Below, piece by piece: positions 12,614 to 25,056 of a DNA stretch of 64,000 nucleotides. The stretch covers positions 744,001-808,000 of the forward strand of contig JAJTTP010000018.1 of assembly GCA_023313575.1 (NCBI GenBank). Reading direction: 5' to 3'. The notes beneath the pieces are model-generated. The model ran no database searches. It was not told the origin of the DNA and was given only the letters and a program-made list of their open reading frames with translations. The translations under genes were made by a program, and so were the position numbers. The DNA comes from Eutypella sp. D-1 (taxonomy: Eukaryota > Ascomycota > Sordariomycetes > Xylariales > Diatrypaceae). Numbering within the stretch: the stretch's first letter is position 1; the number at the start of each line of letters is the position of its first letter.

Positions 12614-13945
12614 TATTTTAAGTTTAACACCAGGATTATTCGCCCTTTATCCCATATTTTAATAATATAAATACGATAAATTCCACCCGGTACGATAAGG
12701 TAATAAAAAATAAAATAATATTAAGAAAGCCATTATAAAGCTTTTATATGTTAATCTTATTTCTTCCCGGCACTTACACCTTTACGTAACTTATCATCCG
12801 ACCAGCTACCGCCGACTAACTTATTACGACTAATTGCTATTTAACCACGTTATGACTTAACGTTTTAATAATCTTCGACTATTCCCGTTACCGGCCTGGT
12901 AAAAAGCCGTTTTATAACGGGTTTCCGGTTATGGTCATAACTTTGGCTTTGCGGCAATAATTATCTTATACCTTTAATAACTGTTATTACCGCCATAATA
13001 ACTCCGATAACCCGACATTAAACCTATGGCACGGGGGATATAAAGGATAAATAAAAATAAAGGTAAGAGAAGGACAATAATAGATAATACGGATAAAAGG
13101 ATTAAAAAAAAGGTGGTGCATATAAGATCGTTTTATTATTTATTTAAATAACGTATTACTTATAATTAAACTTTTTTTAACTTTACTTTTATTATTCGCT
13201 TTAAAGGATTTACCTTTTTTTTTAATAAACATGCTTATTAATCGCTTTAAAGTAACGAGTTTTTTTTATTAAATATTACTTTTATTAAGCCGTAAGGAAG
13301 ATATAGCTAAACCGTTTTTAAATAAGATCTTTATTTATTAAATAAGTATTTATATATATAGATATATATATTAAATAAATCTTAGCCTAATACGCCCTTA
13401 TGCTTTAAAAAAAGCTCCTTATGGCGTTAACTAATATTATTATTATTATTACTTTATATAATTACGGACAGGATGGTACCGGATAATATAAACGTTAATT
13501 AATATATGGTAATATTAAATTCGTTTTAATAATTTATAAGCTACTTAGTATATAATATATAACGGTATTTAAAGGGGTAAATTTATAGCTTATTATTATA
13601 TAAGGTTAAACGTAATGCTATATAAGTTATAACTTTTTTAATTTTAAAAGTAAAAACGCCGTTATTATATAATCTATACCCTGTACCAGCCTTAATATTA
13701 AATAAACCACTTTTTAATAACGTTTTTATAACTTAAACTTTTTTTATTTATACTATTATTTATTTATTTAATCGGTATTACAGTTTCTTTATAACGTTTA
13801 CCACATAATCTTAAAAGTAAAAACCTAATCTGGATCTGGTACACGTCCAATGGACGTCATAAAATGGTCTCAATAGGATAGAACGCCTAAAAAGTACTAT
13901 AGCCTGTTCCCGGGGCTAAGGATCCTGTCTTAGACATTACCTATT
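12614..13945. other. Degenerate AT-rich DNA, no identifiable gene
   Basis: A somewhat GC-richer segment at about 12770-13030 reads Gly/Arg/Tyr-rich on the minus strand but is broken by stops and matches nothing I recognise. A short AT run (TATATATAGATATATATA) lies near 13350. Confidence 0.5.
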
Positions 13946-14141
13946 AGGAGCCACGAAACTAAAAGCTGGAGCAAGGAGCTACGAAACTGGAATCTGGAGC
14001 AAGGAGTTACGAAATAAGTAACTGGATAAGGGAGCCACGAAACAGGGAACTGGATAAGGGAGCTACGAAACAGGGAACTGGATAAGGGAGCCACAAAACA
14101 AGGAACTGGATAAGGGAGCTACGAAATTAAAGCTCCGAAAA
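13946..14141 (+). repeat. 28-bp minisatellite, seven units
   Basis: Seven tandem units of exactly 28 bp start at 13946, 13974, 14002, 14030, 14058, 14086 and 14114. The consensus starts GGGAGCYACGAAACAGGGAA and ends CTGGATAA. Units 4-6 are nearly identical, the outer units diverge, and the last is degraded at its end. The array is GC-richer than its surroundings and keeps CpA, so it looks little touched by RIP. Confidence 0.95.
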
Positions 14142-14364
14142 TCGCTTAAATCATAACGTAAAACGTAAGTATTAAAAAAAGATTATAAAGCAGAATAAGT
14201 TTTTACTTAAAATTATGTAAATCATAAACAGTTTAATTTAATTAGTTATAATATTTAGAAAATTACGTAATTTATTGTCGTAAAACTTTTACATTTTTTA
14301 ATACAAGTTAATAATATTATAAGCAAGACGCCAGGTTTTTAATAATTTAATATATTTTATTAAT

Positions 14365-14970
14365 ATGTCCGTACAGCTATCCTTAAATAATAACATCTCC
14401 GACGAATTAAAAGATATAAATAACATAGACAAGGCTTTAAAATCTTAACTGTTAAAATAAGATATATCCTGAATTTAAAAGATTTCATTTAAACTTGTTC
14501 GTAATAAAACTATTAACTTCTTTATTAAAATCGGTAAGTTAACCTTAATTAATAATGCTTATTTAATCCGATAAACTGCAATTTTTATAAATATTAAAAA
14601 TTTAAACCCCTATATCTTTAATGCTTTCCGAACGATAAATAATATTATTTTAAATCTAAAGGACGAATTATTAAAACGAATCGCATATATATAATTAATA
14701 AATGTATTTAACTTTTTAAAAAAAATCGTTTTTACCGATCGGTTAAACAGGCTTATTTACTGCGCAACTAAATATCGAGATATAATTATTACGATAAATA
14801 TATACGTAAATGCTTAAAAAAAAAAAACATTCCGTTATTACGGCGTAAACTTTTAAAACATAAAAAAAGCGCACGGAAATGGCTTCAGTTTATAAAATCC
14901 TTTCCATTCCTGTTTATCGCTTATTTAAACATTGTAAAACGAATAATGTATATACCTTTTTAAGCCGTGA
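14365..14970 (+). pseudogene. Unidentified protein relic, 202-codon degenerate frame
   Basis: A single plus-strand frame from an ATG at 14365 to a TGA at 14970 stays in register for 202 codons and is interrupted by about a dozen stops, nearly all TAA. It starts MSVQLSLNNNISDELKDINN and continues with charged, helix-like sequence, for example ISFKLVRNKTINFFIKIGK near 14485 and FTDRLNRLIYCATKYRD near 14730. No domain recognised. The long register suggests a former gene with RIP-made stops. It could belong to an old transposon. Confidence 0.45.
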
Positions 14971-16314
14971 TAACGGTAATACTTAATAATTAAAAATAAA
15001 AAATTATCAAATATTAACAAATTATTATTACGGATAATTACTTTAAAAGTTGCGCAAAACTTCCCTTAATAAATTATTTAAATATATATTAACCTTTTTT
15101 AAATAATTTTTAAAAAAAAGAATATAAAATTAGGCGCTTCCGAACTTATTACAAAGTTTTAAAAATACATTAGCTTTATATAAAAAAGTTTATATATATA
15201 ATTTATAACTTTCCGAAACTTCCTTAAAAATAAATCGTTTTATTAAACCAATGCCTTTTTTCCGGTAAACATATTCTTTATAAGACGTTAATAAGTATCT
15301 TATTAACGATCGGTTATACTTACTTACAGATATAAACTTTATAATAATCGCCATAAATAAAATATAATTATATCGTAACTTAAGAAATAAGATATAATTT
15401 AATACTTTTACGAACGAAAAATATAAACCGGAAAGTATTTATATTAAACAAAAGATAATGGTAAGGCCTGGTGTAACGTTAACCACATAATGGCTTAAAG
15501 CCTGTATTTAACTAATTAATTATTCGTTATTAAGGCCAAAGGCCCCCTTATTTTAAAAAATATAACCTTTTCCGCTCTTTACCATAATCTTTTAAAACAC
15601 CTGGTATTTTCGGCTAAAACGTAAAAAACAAGTTATAATCGAATTTTTAAACCTTAATAAACCCGTCCGGGATTATTACGGCTCTTTTATCACAAAATAA
15701 CAGGGCTATTTTAGTGGTTAATTCTAAGCGATTAGTAAAAATAATAACCCGTTAATCACGTAATTCTCGGATATACCGAAACAGGGAAATTGCATTTAAT
15801 AAATAGCGTTTACAGTACCTAATTAAGCATAATCGATTAATAAAATAACAATTTAATGCTCCTTATATTTTAACACATCTTAATTTATATCCTACGTTTT
15901 AGCTAATATTATAAGCAAGTTTTTTAAAATATTAATAAAGGTAACCCTAACTTAGCGGTATTTAAACGGTCCTACCGGTCTTATATTAAACTGTAAAACT
16001 TAGATTTTATAACATCATTATTATTATTAATTATTAGATACAAGGTGTTAATAATGGGGTAAATAACCGTATATCTGGTATAAAGTGATCTATGCTTAAA
16101 AAGTATATATACACCACTTTTAACTAGGTAATTTCCTGATTAAAAAATAAAAATATAAAATTATTAAATTATTTAATACATGTACATATTTAATATTAGT
16201 CCAATTATTTTAAACTTATTATTAATTAAATAACCTTTATTAATTAAGAGAAAAAAGCTAAGCTATGCGGCTTAATTCCTTTAGCCATATAAATACCGAT
16301 ATACCAAAAGCATT
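14971..16314. other. Degenerate AT-rich DNA, no identifiable gene
   Basis: TpA-rich sequence between the 14365 relic and repeat R2. Short open pieces only; no motif recognised on either strand. Confidence 0.5.
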
Positions 16315-16722
16315 TATCTTTTTATAATTTAAAAAACTTAGGTTAAGCGGCAGGTTTATATAGCCAGATGCTTTTTATAACTTTATCACCTATAATAAAT
16401 CTTATACACGTTATTTTTTAAAATAAAAATAATTCGATTAAATAGCTAAAATAAAATTATTTCAAATAAATATTAAATATATTATTTATAGTTATAGCGA
16501 TTACTTTAATTATCTCTAGCCCTGGCTATTATTCCGGGGGGTAACCGATATCTTTAAAATAAAAGCGTTAACGTTATTTATTTCGAAAATTGGTAGGATT
16601 TTATTAATAAATAAGCTGGTATATAAATCGTAAGTAATGGTTAATAATTATAAAAATATCGGATTAAACGGTAATATCTTATATATTTCTTTATTTTTTA
16701 TTATAAGTTTTTTTAAGCTATT
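16315..16722 (+). repeat. Dispersed repeat R2, copy A, left part
   Basis: The reverse complement matches 54250-54650, including the shared strings TATCGGYTAC, AACGCGTATAAGATTTATTA and TAAACCTGCCGCTTAA. The match stops near 16315 (54650 in copy B). The repeat is split by the chromovirus at 16723-23524 and resumes at 23525, where the alignment to copy B continues without a gap apart from the 5-bp duplication. Confidence 0.85.
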
Positions 16723-17147
16723 TATGACGGCTGGTCTATTCCTAACTATTAGTCCAGTCGAGGGGTTTATATTAATAAAAGTATTAAGGTTTTAAGTAAT
16801 AAGTAATTATGTTTAATAATAATAAAAAAAATGCTTTAAGTAATTAAGTTATATTATAAATTAAGGAGTTTAAAAACTATTTAAAAAAAAGGTAATAAAC
16901 GTAATTATATATTATTTATATCCTTTATTCCTAATATTAAAATATATGGTTATTATTAAATCGTTAAAATCGTATTTAAATATAACAATTTAATATCGTT
17001 AAAACTATTACCGATTTAACCGATTTTTTTTAATCGTATAACGTATATAACTTATTTTAATATGGTTATTTTTTTTTTAAAACTTAAGTTAAGGATTTTC
17101 TTTTTATATTAACCTTATTAAACTTAATGGCCCGACCGGTTATAACA
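16723..17147 (-). repeat. 3' LTR of element 2
   Basis: A 425-bp LTR. On the plus strand it starts TATGACGGCTGGTC and ends GACCGGTTATAACA. It pairs with 23095-23524. The last 100 or so bases differ from the LTR subfamily of 3995 and 12199, while the rest is shared. Confidence 0.92.
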
Positions 17148-17834
17148 CGATTTTTCCTTTTTAAAAGTTTTATCTTAAAAATTTATTCCGTTTTTTTTAC
17201 GTTTTTTAATAAGTTTTTCCTTTTTTTTTTTATTTCTTTTTTTTATTATATCTGGTTATATGTTTAAACGTATTAAACCTTTTATAAAAATAACGTAACG
17301 CGATTTTTTTTTAATTACCGTGTTATCCGTTAATTTTTCCGATATGGCTTTTTATTTTTATTACGAACGTTATTATTTCGAATATAAGGTTTCGGAATCG
17401 GACTTTTTTTATTATTTTTTTTTACATTTAAAAAAACTAGCTTCGGTATAACGTTTTTAACCTTATTACCGAACAGCTTTTTAAGGTATTTTTTTAATAT
17501 TATAAATTAAAAGCGGAATTTAAAAAGGTTATAAAAATTAAAAAACGTATAAAAACGTGTATTTAACCTATTTAGAAATAAAAAGAAATATAATATAAGA
17601 AAATAATAAAAGCGGTATTTTATAATATAGATAATTTAAAAGAATTGGAAAAATTAAAGAAAAAGGAGCGTCGGGCGGAAAATATGCGTTTTACGGGGTT
17701 TATTAAAACGTTAATAAATTTTAAAGTTATTCCGGATCTTAATTAATTTAAAATAAATATATCGGGTAATTTTAATTAAGATATTATTTTTATTAACGTT
17801 TTCGTTAACGTTAATAAAAATCTTTTAAAAAACG

Positions 17835-20560
17835 TTAAACATTTAGTAAATAGTTAATAAGTTTTTATATATTTTCGAAATTATTATATTTTCTTTATTT
17901 AATTTTATATTTTATTTATTTATTTTTTATTTATACGTTTAAAATTCTTTTTATTTTATATTTATCTGTTTTTATTTCTATATTATTTTGTTTTATTTTT
18001 ATAACGTTTATATTTACTACGTCTTTAAATAAGGAAATGTGAAAAATTAAATAAATCTAATTCGTAATTATTTTTTAATATTTTTTTAATAATTAGGTAC
18101 GGTCCGATATATTTATAATTAAGTTTTTTACTAAGTCGTTTTGTTATAATGTCTTTTATAATTAAATAAATTATATCCCTTTCCGAAAAAGTTAATTTCT
18201 TTAACCTTTTTTGGTTATAGTATTTATTTATTCGTTAACGTACGAGTTTAAGTTTTTCTTTTATTTTTTTATATAATTATTTAAATCGTTTTAATATTAA
18301 TATGGTTTTAATATTATCCGGTCCTTTTTTATAAACGTTTTAATAAACGTTTAAAATAAATCCAAAATTAATGTTAATAAATGTTATTTATATATTTTTA
18401 TAATAGGTTATGTTATAAGTTAATTATGCGATAAGTAATTATTTAATTTAATTATTATGTTTATAATTAATATATTATTAAAAATAAGTTTTTAATATTT
18501 AATTAATTCGTTTTATTTATCCGTTTATTTAAGGTTTAATTTTAATCTTATTATAAAACTTTATTAAAATTTCGATATAAATGTTATTTTTTTATCGGAA
18601 ATGATTTCGAATATAAAGCCGTATATTATTATAATATATCGTAAAAAAATGTATGCTATTTATTTTATATCGGTATTTTCGTTATATAAGATAAAGTAAA
18701 AAAATTTTATAAATCGGTTAATAATTACGAATATATTATTATAACTATTACATATTATTAAATTCTTTAATATCGGTAACTTAATAATAAAATTAAATAT
18801 AATAAACTTTTATAATTATTTATTAATTAGTAATAGTTATAATTCTTTATAAGGTTTATATCGTTTTATTTTAATTTTTCCGCATATATTATATCGTTAT
18901 CGTATTCGTTATATTATTAATTTTATTTTATCGAATATATAAGTCCGTTATAATTATTTAAAAATTTTATAGTATTTTAAGTATCTGTATAAAGGATATT
19001 TATAAATCTTTTATATTAATTATTTTTATAATTTTTATAATACCTATAGCTTTTTTATTTGTTTTTTTATTAATAATTTATTATTATGTTATTTAATTTA
19101 TTTATATAAATTATTTTAAATAATTTTAATAACAGTAATTTATTATTATTTTAAGTATTCTTTTAGCGTTTATCGGAATACCGCATATTTAATTAATATG
19201 TATTTTTTTTCCATAATAGGTTATTTATTAATAACATCTGTTTATTTATTTTTTAATTTTTTCCTATAAATAATAATGTAATTAAATTCCGTAAAGTATT
19301 TAACATATTGTAACTGTTTTCCGTTAAAGGTTTAAATAGTAAAAAAATATATTATACTTTTATAATCGGTATAAACTTTAATTTAGTGCATATTTTTTAT
19401 AAGGTAATGTTTAAATTTTTTAAATACGTTAACGATAATAAGAAATTCCTTATTATAAATTAAATAATTAAGTTCGGTTTTAATTAGTTTATAAAAATAA
19501 AATGCGATAAGATATAATTTTTTTTTATTTTATTATTTAATTTATGCTTTAAAGGCATAATCCGAGGCGTTAGTTTTTAATTTAATAAGGTTTTTAAAAT
19601 CGTATATAATAAGTATTAATTTATTAATAATAACGTTTTTTAACTTTTTAAAAGATTTATTTATTTTATTAATTTATATAAACTATTTATCGTTTTTTAT
19701 TAATTCCGTAAAAGGTATTATAATATATTTAAAATATCGTATAAATTTCCGATAATAATTTATTAAGCCGAAAAAGGCCTGTATTTTCTTTTTATTAATA
19801 GGCATTTTTTAATTTTTAATAATTACGATTTTTTTAAAGTTTATTTTAATATATTCGGGGGTAATAATATATCCGAGGAATTCCATTTTTTATATATAAA
19901 ATACACTTTTTCGGGTTTTATTAATAAGTTAACGTTTTATAATGTTTATAATACTTTATATATATGTTTTTCGTACTATGTTTTTAAATTTAAATAAATA
20001 AAGATATTATCGAGATAATAAATAACGAAAACATTAAAATATTTTCGTAAAACGTGGTTAATTATGCGTTAAAACGATATTAATACGTTAATTAATTTAA
20101 AAAGTATAATTAAATATTCGAATAAACCATATTTCGTTTTAAAAGCTGTTTTTTATTTATTTCCGGGTTTAATTTTAATATAATAATACCTATTTTTAAA
20201 GTTTAAGGTGGTAAATTATTTAGCTCCGTATAAACGGTTTTTTATTTTAATAATAAATAATAACGGTATCCGGCTTTTTATAATAATTTCGTTTAATTAT
20301 CAGTAATCGATTATTAATTATAATTTGCCGTTTTTCTTTGGTATAAATATAATCGGATATCCGGTTAATCATTTTAATTATTAAATATATCCTTTTATTA
20401 ATTTATTTTTAAAGTATTCCCGTAATTTTTTAAATTTAGTTTTATTAAGGTTATAAATTTTATAAAATCGTGGTGTTTTTCCTTTTATAAAGATAATCTC
20501 GTAATCTTATTTGTTATATTATAATAATCCTTTTTTAAATTTTTCGTAAAACATTTTATT
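17835..20560 (-). pseudogene. pol relic of element 2: RT, RNase H, integrase, chromodomain
   Basis: Reading the minus strand downward: the RT core lies at about 19800-20560, and the catalytic box at 20000-20020 reads YYLDNIF, with the second Asp of YLDD lost to Asn. The RNase H start lies at about 19545-19600, collinear with the TDASDYAFEA piece of element 1. An integrase C-terminal GPF module, LNYKYIGPYLIIKKI, lies at about 18080-18150. The chromodomain at 17835-17970 reads DKYKIKRILNV*IKNK, then KYKIK*RKYNNFENI, fitting YEVExILDxR...YLVKWKGYxxxxxTWEP. Integrase zinc and DDE residues between 18170 and 19500 are too eroded to place. The chromodomain would have targeted insertion into heterochromatin, which fits the surroundings. 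Confidence 0.88.
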
Positions 20561-23094
20561 ATATTAATAATATTACGGTGGCATATTACATATTTATAAT
20601 AATATGGTTATTTTTTTTTTTAAAATGCTATTACAAAAACGGAATTATTATCGGATAAAAACGATAATTTATTTAATCCTTTTTTTATATCCTTTTTTTT
20701 AATTCGTTATATTTTTTTTAATAAGGTTTTTATCGTATTTCTATATCCGTATTTATTATCTGTTAAATATTAAGACTTTTTTTTTAAATTCTTATCGGTT
20801 TTTAAAAAATAAGGGAATATTATTTAGCCAATTTTTTAATTAATCGATAAATTATATTAATACAGTTATAATTGCTTAAAGATTATATCGTATCTTTTTA
20901 AAAATATAATATCGAAAATAACGTTTTATTTTTATTTTTCGATATATACGTTAAGTTAATCGGTTTCTTATAATACTTTTTTTTCGTCGTATTAAAAAGT
21001 ATAACTTTCGGTTTTTAATATATTATAAAAACGTTATTTTTTTTATAATAATTATAACTTATTACATAGTTTTAAGGTTATATAATTATTTTCGGTTCCG
21101 TTATTTATTATAACGGTATATTAATTATTTTTAATTTTTATTCGTATTATGGTATATCTGTATTATTTTTAAGCTTTTAAAATAGTTTATAAGTATTATA
21201 TTACGTTTTTAGGTTTTATAATACCGTTTTATGGCTTTAATATAAACGGCTTTATTTTTTTAAATCTTTACCGTAAATTTATATAACGTTATATAAATTA
21301 TTATAACGTTTTTTTTTATTAAATTTGTTTTATATATACGGTTATTTTTTTATTGCTAATTTTTTATAAAGATATTTAAAATTAATTTTATTAAAAGTTA
21401 TTCTTTTTAATAAGTCTTTATAAATATATAAGTTAACGTTTAATAATTTATTTTTTTAACATCGGATTTTATGTTTTTATTATTTAATTTTATTCCGGAT
21501 TTTTATAGCTTTTAACGTTTAATATATATATATATATATTTGTTATAATGGTATATTTAATATCCTCCGGGGTAAGATATTTTTTTTAGTTATTTTTAAC
21601 CATACGGTATACGGTTAATATAACGCGTAATTCTTTTATATTATCGTCGGTCGGTTTTATTTTTTTCCTGTTATAAAAAATCGAATCCTTTTTTAATTAT
21701 TTATTTAATCCGGTTAATAATACCGATTTTTCGCTTTTTATATTAATAACATTTATATTTTCGGCAGTTAACGGGGTATTTTAAAAAATACAGCGTCCGA
21801 GTTTAAATTTCTTAATTAATAAATTCGTCCTAATTATAAAGCTATTATAAATAGATTTTTAATTATTATTTTTTAAGGCGTTATTAAAATTATTTAACGT
21901 AAATGCCGTATATTTTTTATAGTTTATAATTTTATCGTTTTTTAAATTAATTAATTAGTTATTTTAAATCTTTTTTTTACGAAATAAGTTTTTACGAAAG
22001 CTTTTTTTTTATCGTTATTAAGGTATTTATTTTATTATTATTATCGTTATCGTTTTATTACGGCTTAAATTAATCGTTTAACTTTTTATAATTTTTGTTA
22101 ATAAATGTTATTATTTAAGTATATATATCGGATGATTTTAAGCGTTTTTTTACCTGTAAAAAGTTATTTCTTTTCGGGTATAGGTTTTTAGTTTTTATTT
22201 TGTTTAAGTTTTTTATATTTTCTTTTAAAATGTTTTATTTTGTTATAATTATAATATTTAATATATTATTTACTTTATCGTGTTATATTAAGCGATATAG
22301 GCTTTAATATTATCCTATAAAATATATCGGTAAGGTTTTAGTTTTAAGTTTTATTATTTTAATATCTTTTAAATCCTTTAAATATATAATGTTTTTTTTT
22401 ATTATCGTTTAAATTATTTATTATCGATTTTAATTATTAAAGTAATAAATTTATTAAAAACGTTTAATTTATTTTACGTGATAATTTTATTTTTAATTAA
22501 ATTTTTAAGTCCTTAATAAAACGTATCGATAAAAGATTCGTTATCGATTTAATTTGTTTTAACGGTAAATTGCTTAAATTACGCGGCGTACGTATAAGTT
22601 AATTTCTTTTTTTTAAAATTTAAAAATTATTACGCGGCGGCTTAGGTTTTATCCGGGTTTCCGTAATTAGCTTTTACCTTTTTTACGAAACTTTTATATT
22701 TCTCGAAAAAGCGTTTAATTTCCGTAATTCTTTTTTTTTTCCTCTTTTACAAAAGTATTTAAAATAGGTTTAAATTATTAAGTTATTTTTTTAATAAAAT
22801 ATAATATAATGTTAAAAATGTTATTAATTTCCGTGGTTATTATATAACGTTATTAATATAAATAAGTTTCGGTTATAATAAAAAAAAGTTATACGGAAAT
22901 AATGCCATTATAAGGTTAAAAATTTTTAAGTTTAAATTTAACAGGTATAATTCTTTAAATTACGGTTATAATTATCGTTTATTCGATTTGTTTAAATAAG
23001 GAATTAATAATTTATTAAAGGCTTTAGCTTAAAAAAGATATAATATTAAATATTATTTAAAGTTAATAATATTATTAAATAAAAACTTATAACG
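20561..23094 (-). other. Protease/gag side of element 2, unreadable
   Basis: Interior of element 2 between RT and the 5' LTR. By position it held gag and protease. All frames are broken and no zinc knuckle or protease signature could be confirmed. It is collinear with 1030-3994 of element 1, minus the nested solo LTR there. Confidence 0.6.
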
Positions 23095-23524
23095 TATAAC
23101 GGCTGGTTTATTCTTAATTATTAATCCAATTAAGGGGTTTATATTAATAAAAGTATTAAAGTTTTAAATAATAAATAATTACGTTTAATAATAATAAAAA
23201 AAAGGTGTTTTAAATAATTAAGCTATATTATAAGCTAAGGAGTTTAAAAATTATTTCAAAAAAAAGTAATAAACGTAATTATATATTATTTATATCTTTT
23301 ATTCCTAATATTAAAATATATAGTTATTATTAAATCGTTAAGATCGTATCCGAGTATAACGATTTAATATCGTTAAGATTATTACCGATTTAACCGATTT
23401 TTCCTAATCGTATAACGTATATAGCTTACTTTAATATAGCTATCTCTTTTTCCAGAACTTAAGTTAAGGATCTTTTTTTATTATGTTAGCCCCATTAGGC
23501 CTAATGGCCCGACCGGTCATAACA
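23095..23524 (-). repeat. 5' LTR of element 2
   Basis: A 430-bp LTR. On the plus strand it starts TATAACGGCTGG and ends GACCGGTCATAACA. Read in its own orientation, the 5' end carries GACCGGTC followed by CCATTAGGCCTAATGG, both perfect palindromes. The 3' LTR at 16723 has the RIP-altered equivalent. Confidence 0.92.
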
Positions 23525-24246
23525 CTATTTTATATTAAATAAATTAAAAGGTAACACTTTATATTACTTTTTAATTATTAATGGTTAACGTTTTTCAATA
23601 ACATATAAACGGATTAATTTCGTAAAGCTAATAAAATTTCAACGTTAAATTTAAAAGAAAAGGAAAGTTATAACCTATTTAAAGTTAAAATATTATTAAT
23701 AAAAACTTAAAAATTAAAATCGAAAAGGATAAAATCGAATTTAACTTAAAAATATAAAGCTTTCGATATAATAATTAATTAATAAAATATATATTTTATA
23801 AATATTAAATTAAAACGCCGTTATAAAAAGGCCGATTATAAGAAGATAACGGGAATAACGATTAAGGTTAAATAGGATTAATTTTAATTATCCCGTTTAT
23901 TTAATTTATCCCATTTATTTTATTATATAAGATAAATTAAATAAATTTTATTAATAAACTAGATTAAATAAATCTTATTTATAAGATAAATAAGATTAAT
24001 AAGATAGGCTATAATAGGCTGTAACGGATAAGCTGCAATAAATAGGTGGGATGGGTAAAATTAATGGTATTAATGGTATTAATGGTATCCGTTACAGCCT
24101 ATCCTTACAAAATCACTATAATTATCGTACTCCCCCCCGCCCCCCACCTGGCCATCAGCAGGAGGCAAAAACAATAAAAATAACAAGTATAACATTAATA
24201 TCAGCAATAATAAAAATAGCCTTTAGCCCGGATCATTACAGCAAAA
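23525..24246 (+). repeat. Dispersed repeat R2, copy A, right part
   Basis: Continuation of R2 after the chromovirus. The reverse complement matches 53505-54250, including the fold-back at 24014-24102, the C7-G-C6 tract near 24131 (a G16 tract in copy B) and a CCCGGATCATT motif near its right end (24226). The ORF at 24051-24263 is only a translation of this repeat. The right end is cut by the LTR that starts at 24247. Confidence 0.85.
24014..24102. repeat. Fold-back (hairpin) with 17-bp perfect arms and (TAATGGTAT)3 loop
   Basis: The left arm 24014-24030 (ATAGGCTGTAACGGATA) is the exact reverse complement of the right arm 24086-24102. The 55-nt loop ends with three copies of a 9-bp unit, TTAATGGTA/TTAATGGTA/TTAATGG, between about 24059 and 24085. 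The equivalent fold-back in copy B is at 53670-53789. Confidence 0.93.
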
Positions 24247-24660
24247 TGTTATGGCCTGACTAGGCCAAGTGGGGGCTGGTAACCCTATTCGTTAGCGGTA
24301 CTGCCGGAAAAATAAAAACGTAAACCAGCCATATTTAATAAGTTATAAAAAAAGCCATATATAAATCCGTTATAATCCATAAATTTAAAAGTATTAATTA
24401 AATCCGTTACGATTTAAAGATTTAATATAATTATATATTTTAATATTAAAAATAAAAAACATAAATAATATATAATTATATTTATTACTTTTTTTTTAAA
24501 TAATTTTTAAACTTATTAATTTATAATATAACTTAATTATTTAAAACATTTTTTTTTTATTATTATTAAACATAATTATTTATTACTTAAAACCCCTAGC
24601 ATTTTTATTAACATAAATCCCTCGATTAAATTAATAATTAGGAATAAACCAGCTGTTATA
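24247..24660 (+). mobile_element. LTR in plus orientation, no matching target duplication
   Basis: A 414-bp LTR starting TGTTATGGCCTGAC and ending AACCAGCTGTTATA (from CAGCCGTCACA). It is the same subfamily as 3995 and 12199. The flanks are CAAAA on the left and GTAGC on the right, which do not match. It therefore either arose by recombination between two different insertions or lost one flank. Confidence 0.9.
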
Positions 24661-25056
24661 GTAGCAGTTTATGCAAGTCCCTTAAACGGAGCTAGAACCC
24701 CCCGTGCCGCTTATTAATAAAGGTCGATAACGGCTGGTTTTAAGAAATTTGCGATTTATCCTTTAATTTGGCTTATAAGTAAATATTTTTAATTACGCTT
24801 TAAGCATTTCTTAAAATTTCGGATAATATACCAAAAGTAAATAGGAATGATAAAATATAATGGGCCATGTAGCCTTATGCCGTAACGCGGTTTTATAAAA
24901 AAGCGGCGTTATTCGGGTTTTGGAATGACTTTATACGCTATAAGATGTTTCGGGATAACAGTTATCCAGGTGCGGGAAAACTTTATAAAAAAACCATTAG
25001 ACCGGTAGACATTAAGGTGGCTAAAGTGAAATATCGATAAGGGAGACCATATTCGA
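24661..25056. other. Degenerate DNA, no identifiable gene
   Basis: Moderately AT-rich, with somewhat more GC than the retroelements (for example GGAGCTAGAACCCCCCGTGC near 24689). No frame or repeat recognised. Confidence 0.5.

Larger units (their letters stand above)
16723..23524 (-). mobile_element. Complete Ty3/gypsy chromovirus (element 2), RIP-inactivated, TSD CTATT
   Basis: A full-length 6802-bp element in minus orientation with a 3' LTR at 16723-17147, a 5' LTR at 23095-23524 and identical flanking duplications CTATT at 16718-16722 and 23525-23529. Reading the minus strand, the order is gag side, RT, RNase H, integrase, GPF module, chromodomain, the usual chromovirus order. No frame is intact and the catalytic RT box is mutated. 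The element sits inside repeat R2, so it arrived after R2. A roughly 700-bp segment (17148-17830) lies between the chromodomain and the 3' LTR. Its plus strand has an open-looking stretch, EKLKKKERRAENMRFTGF near 17645, that I cannot assign. Confidence 0.93.

Noticed and set aside
24051..24263. 70-codon ORF with Asn-Gly-Ile repeats and a Pro run
   Set aside because: It is a reading of the fold-back loop and the C tract of repeat R2 and runs into the LTR. Copy B gives a different, shifted product.
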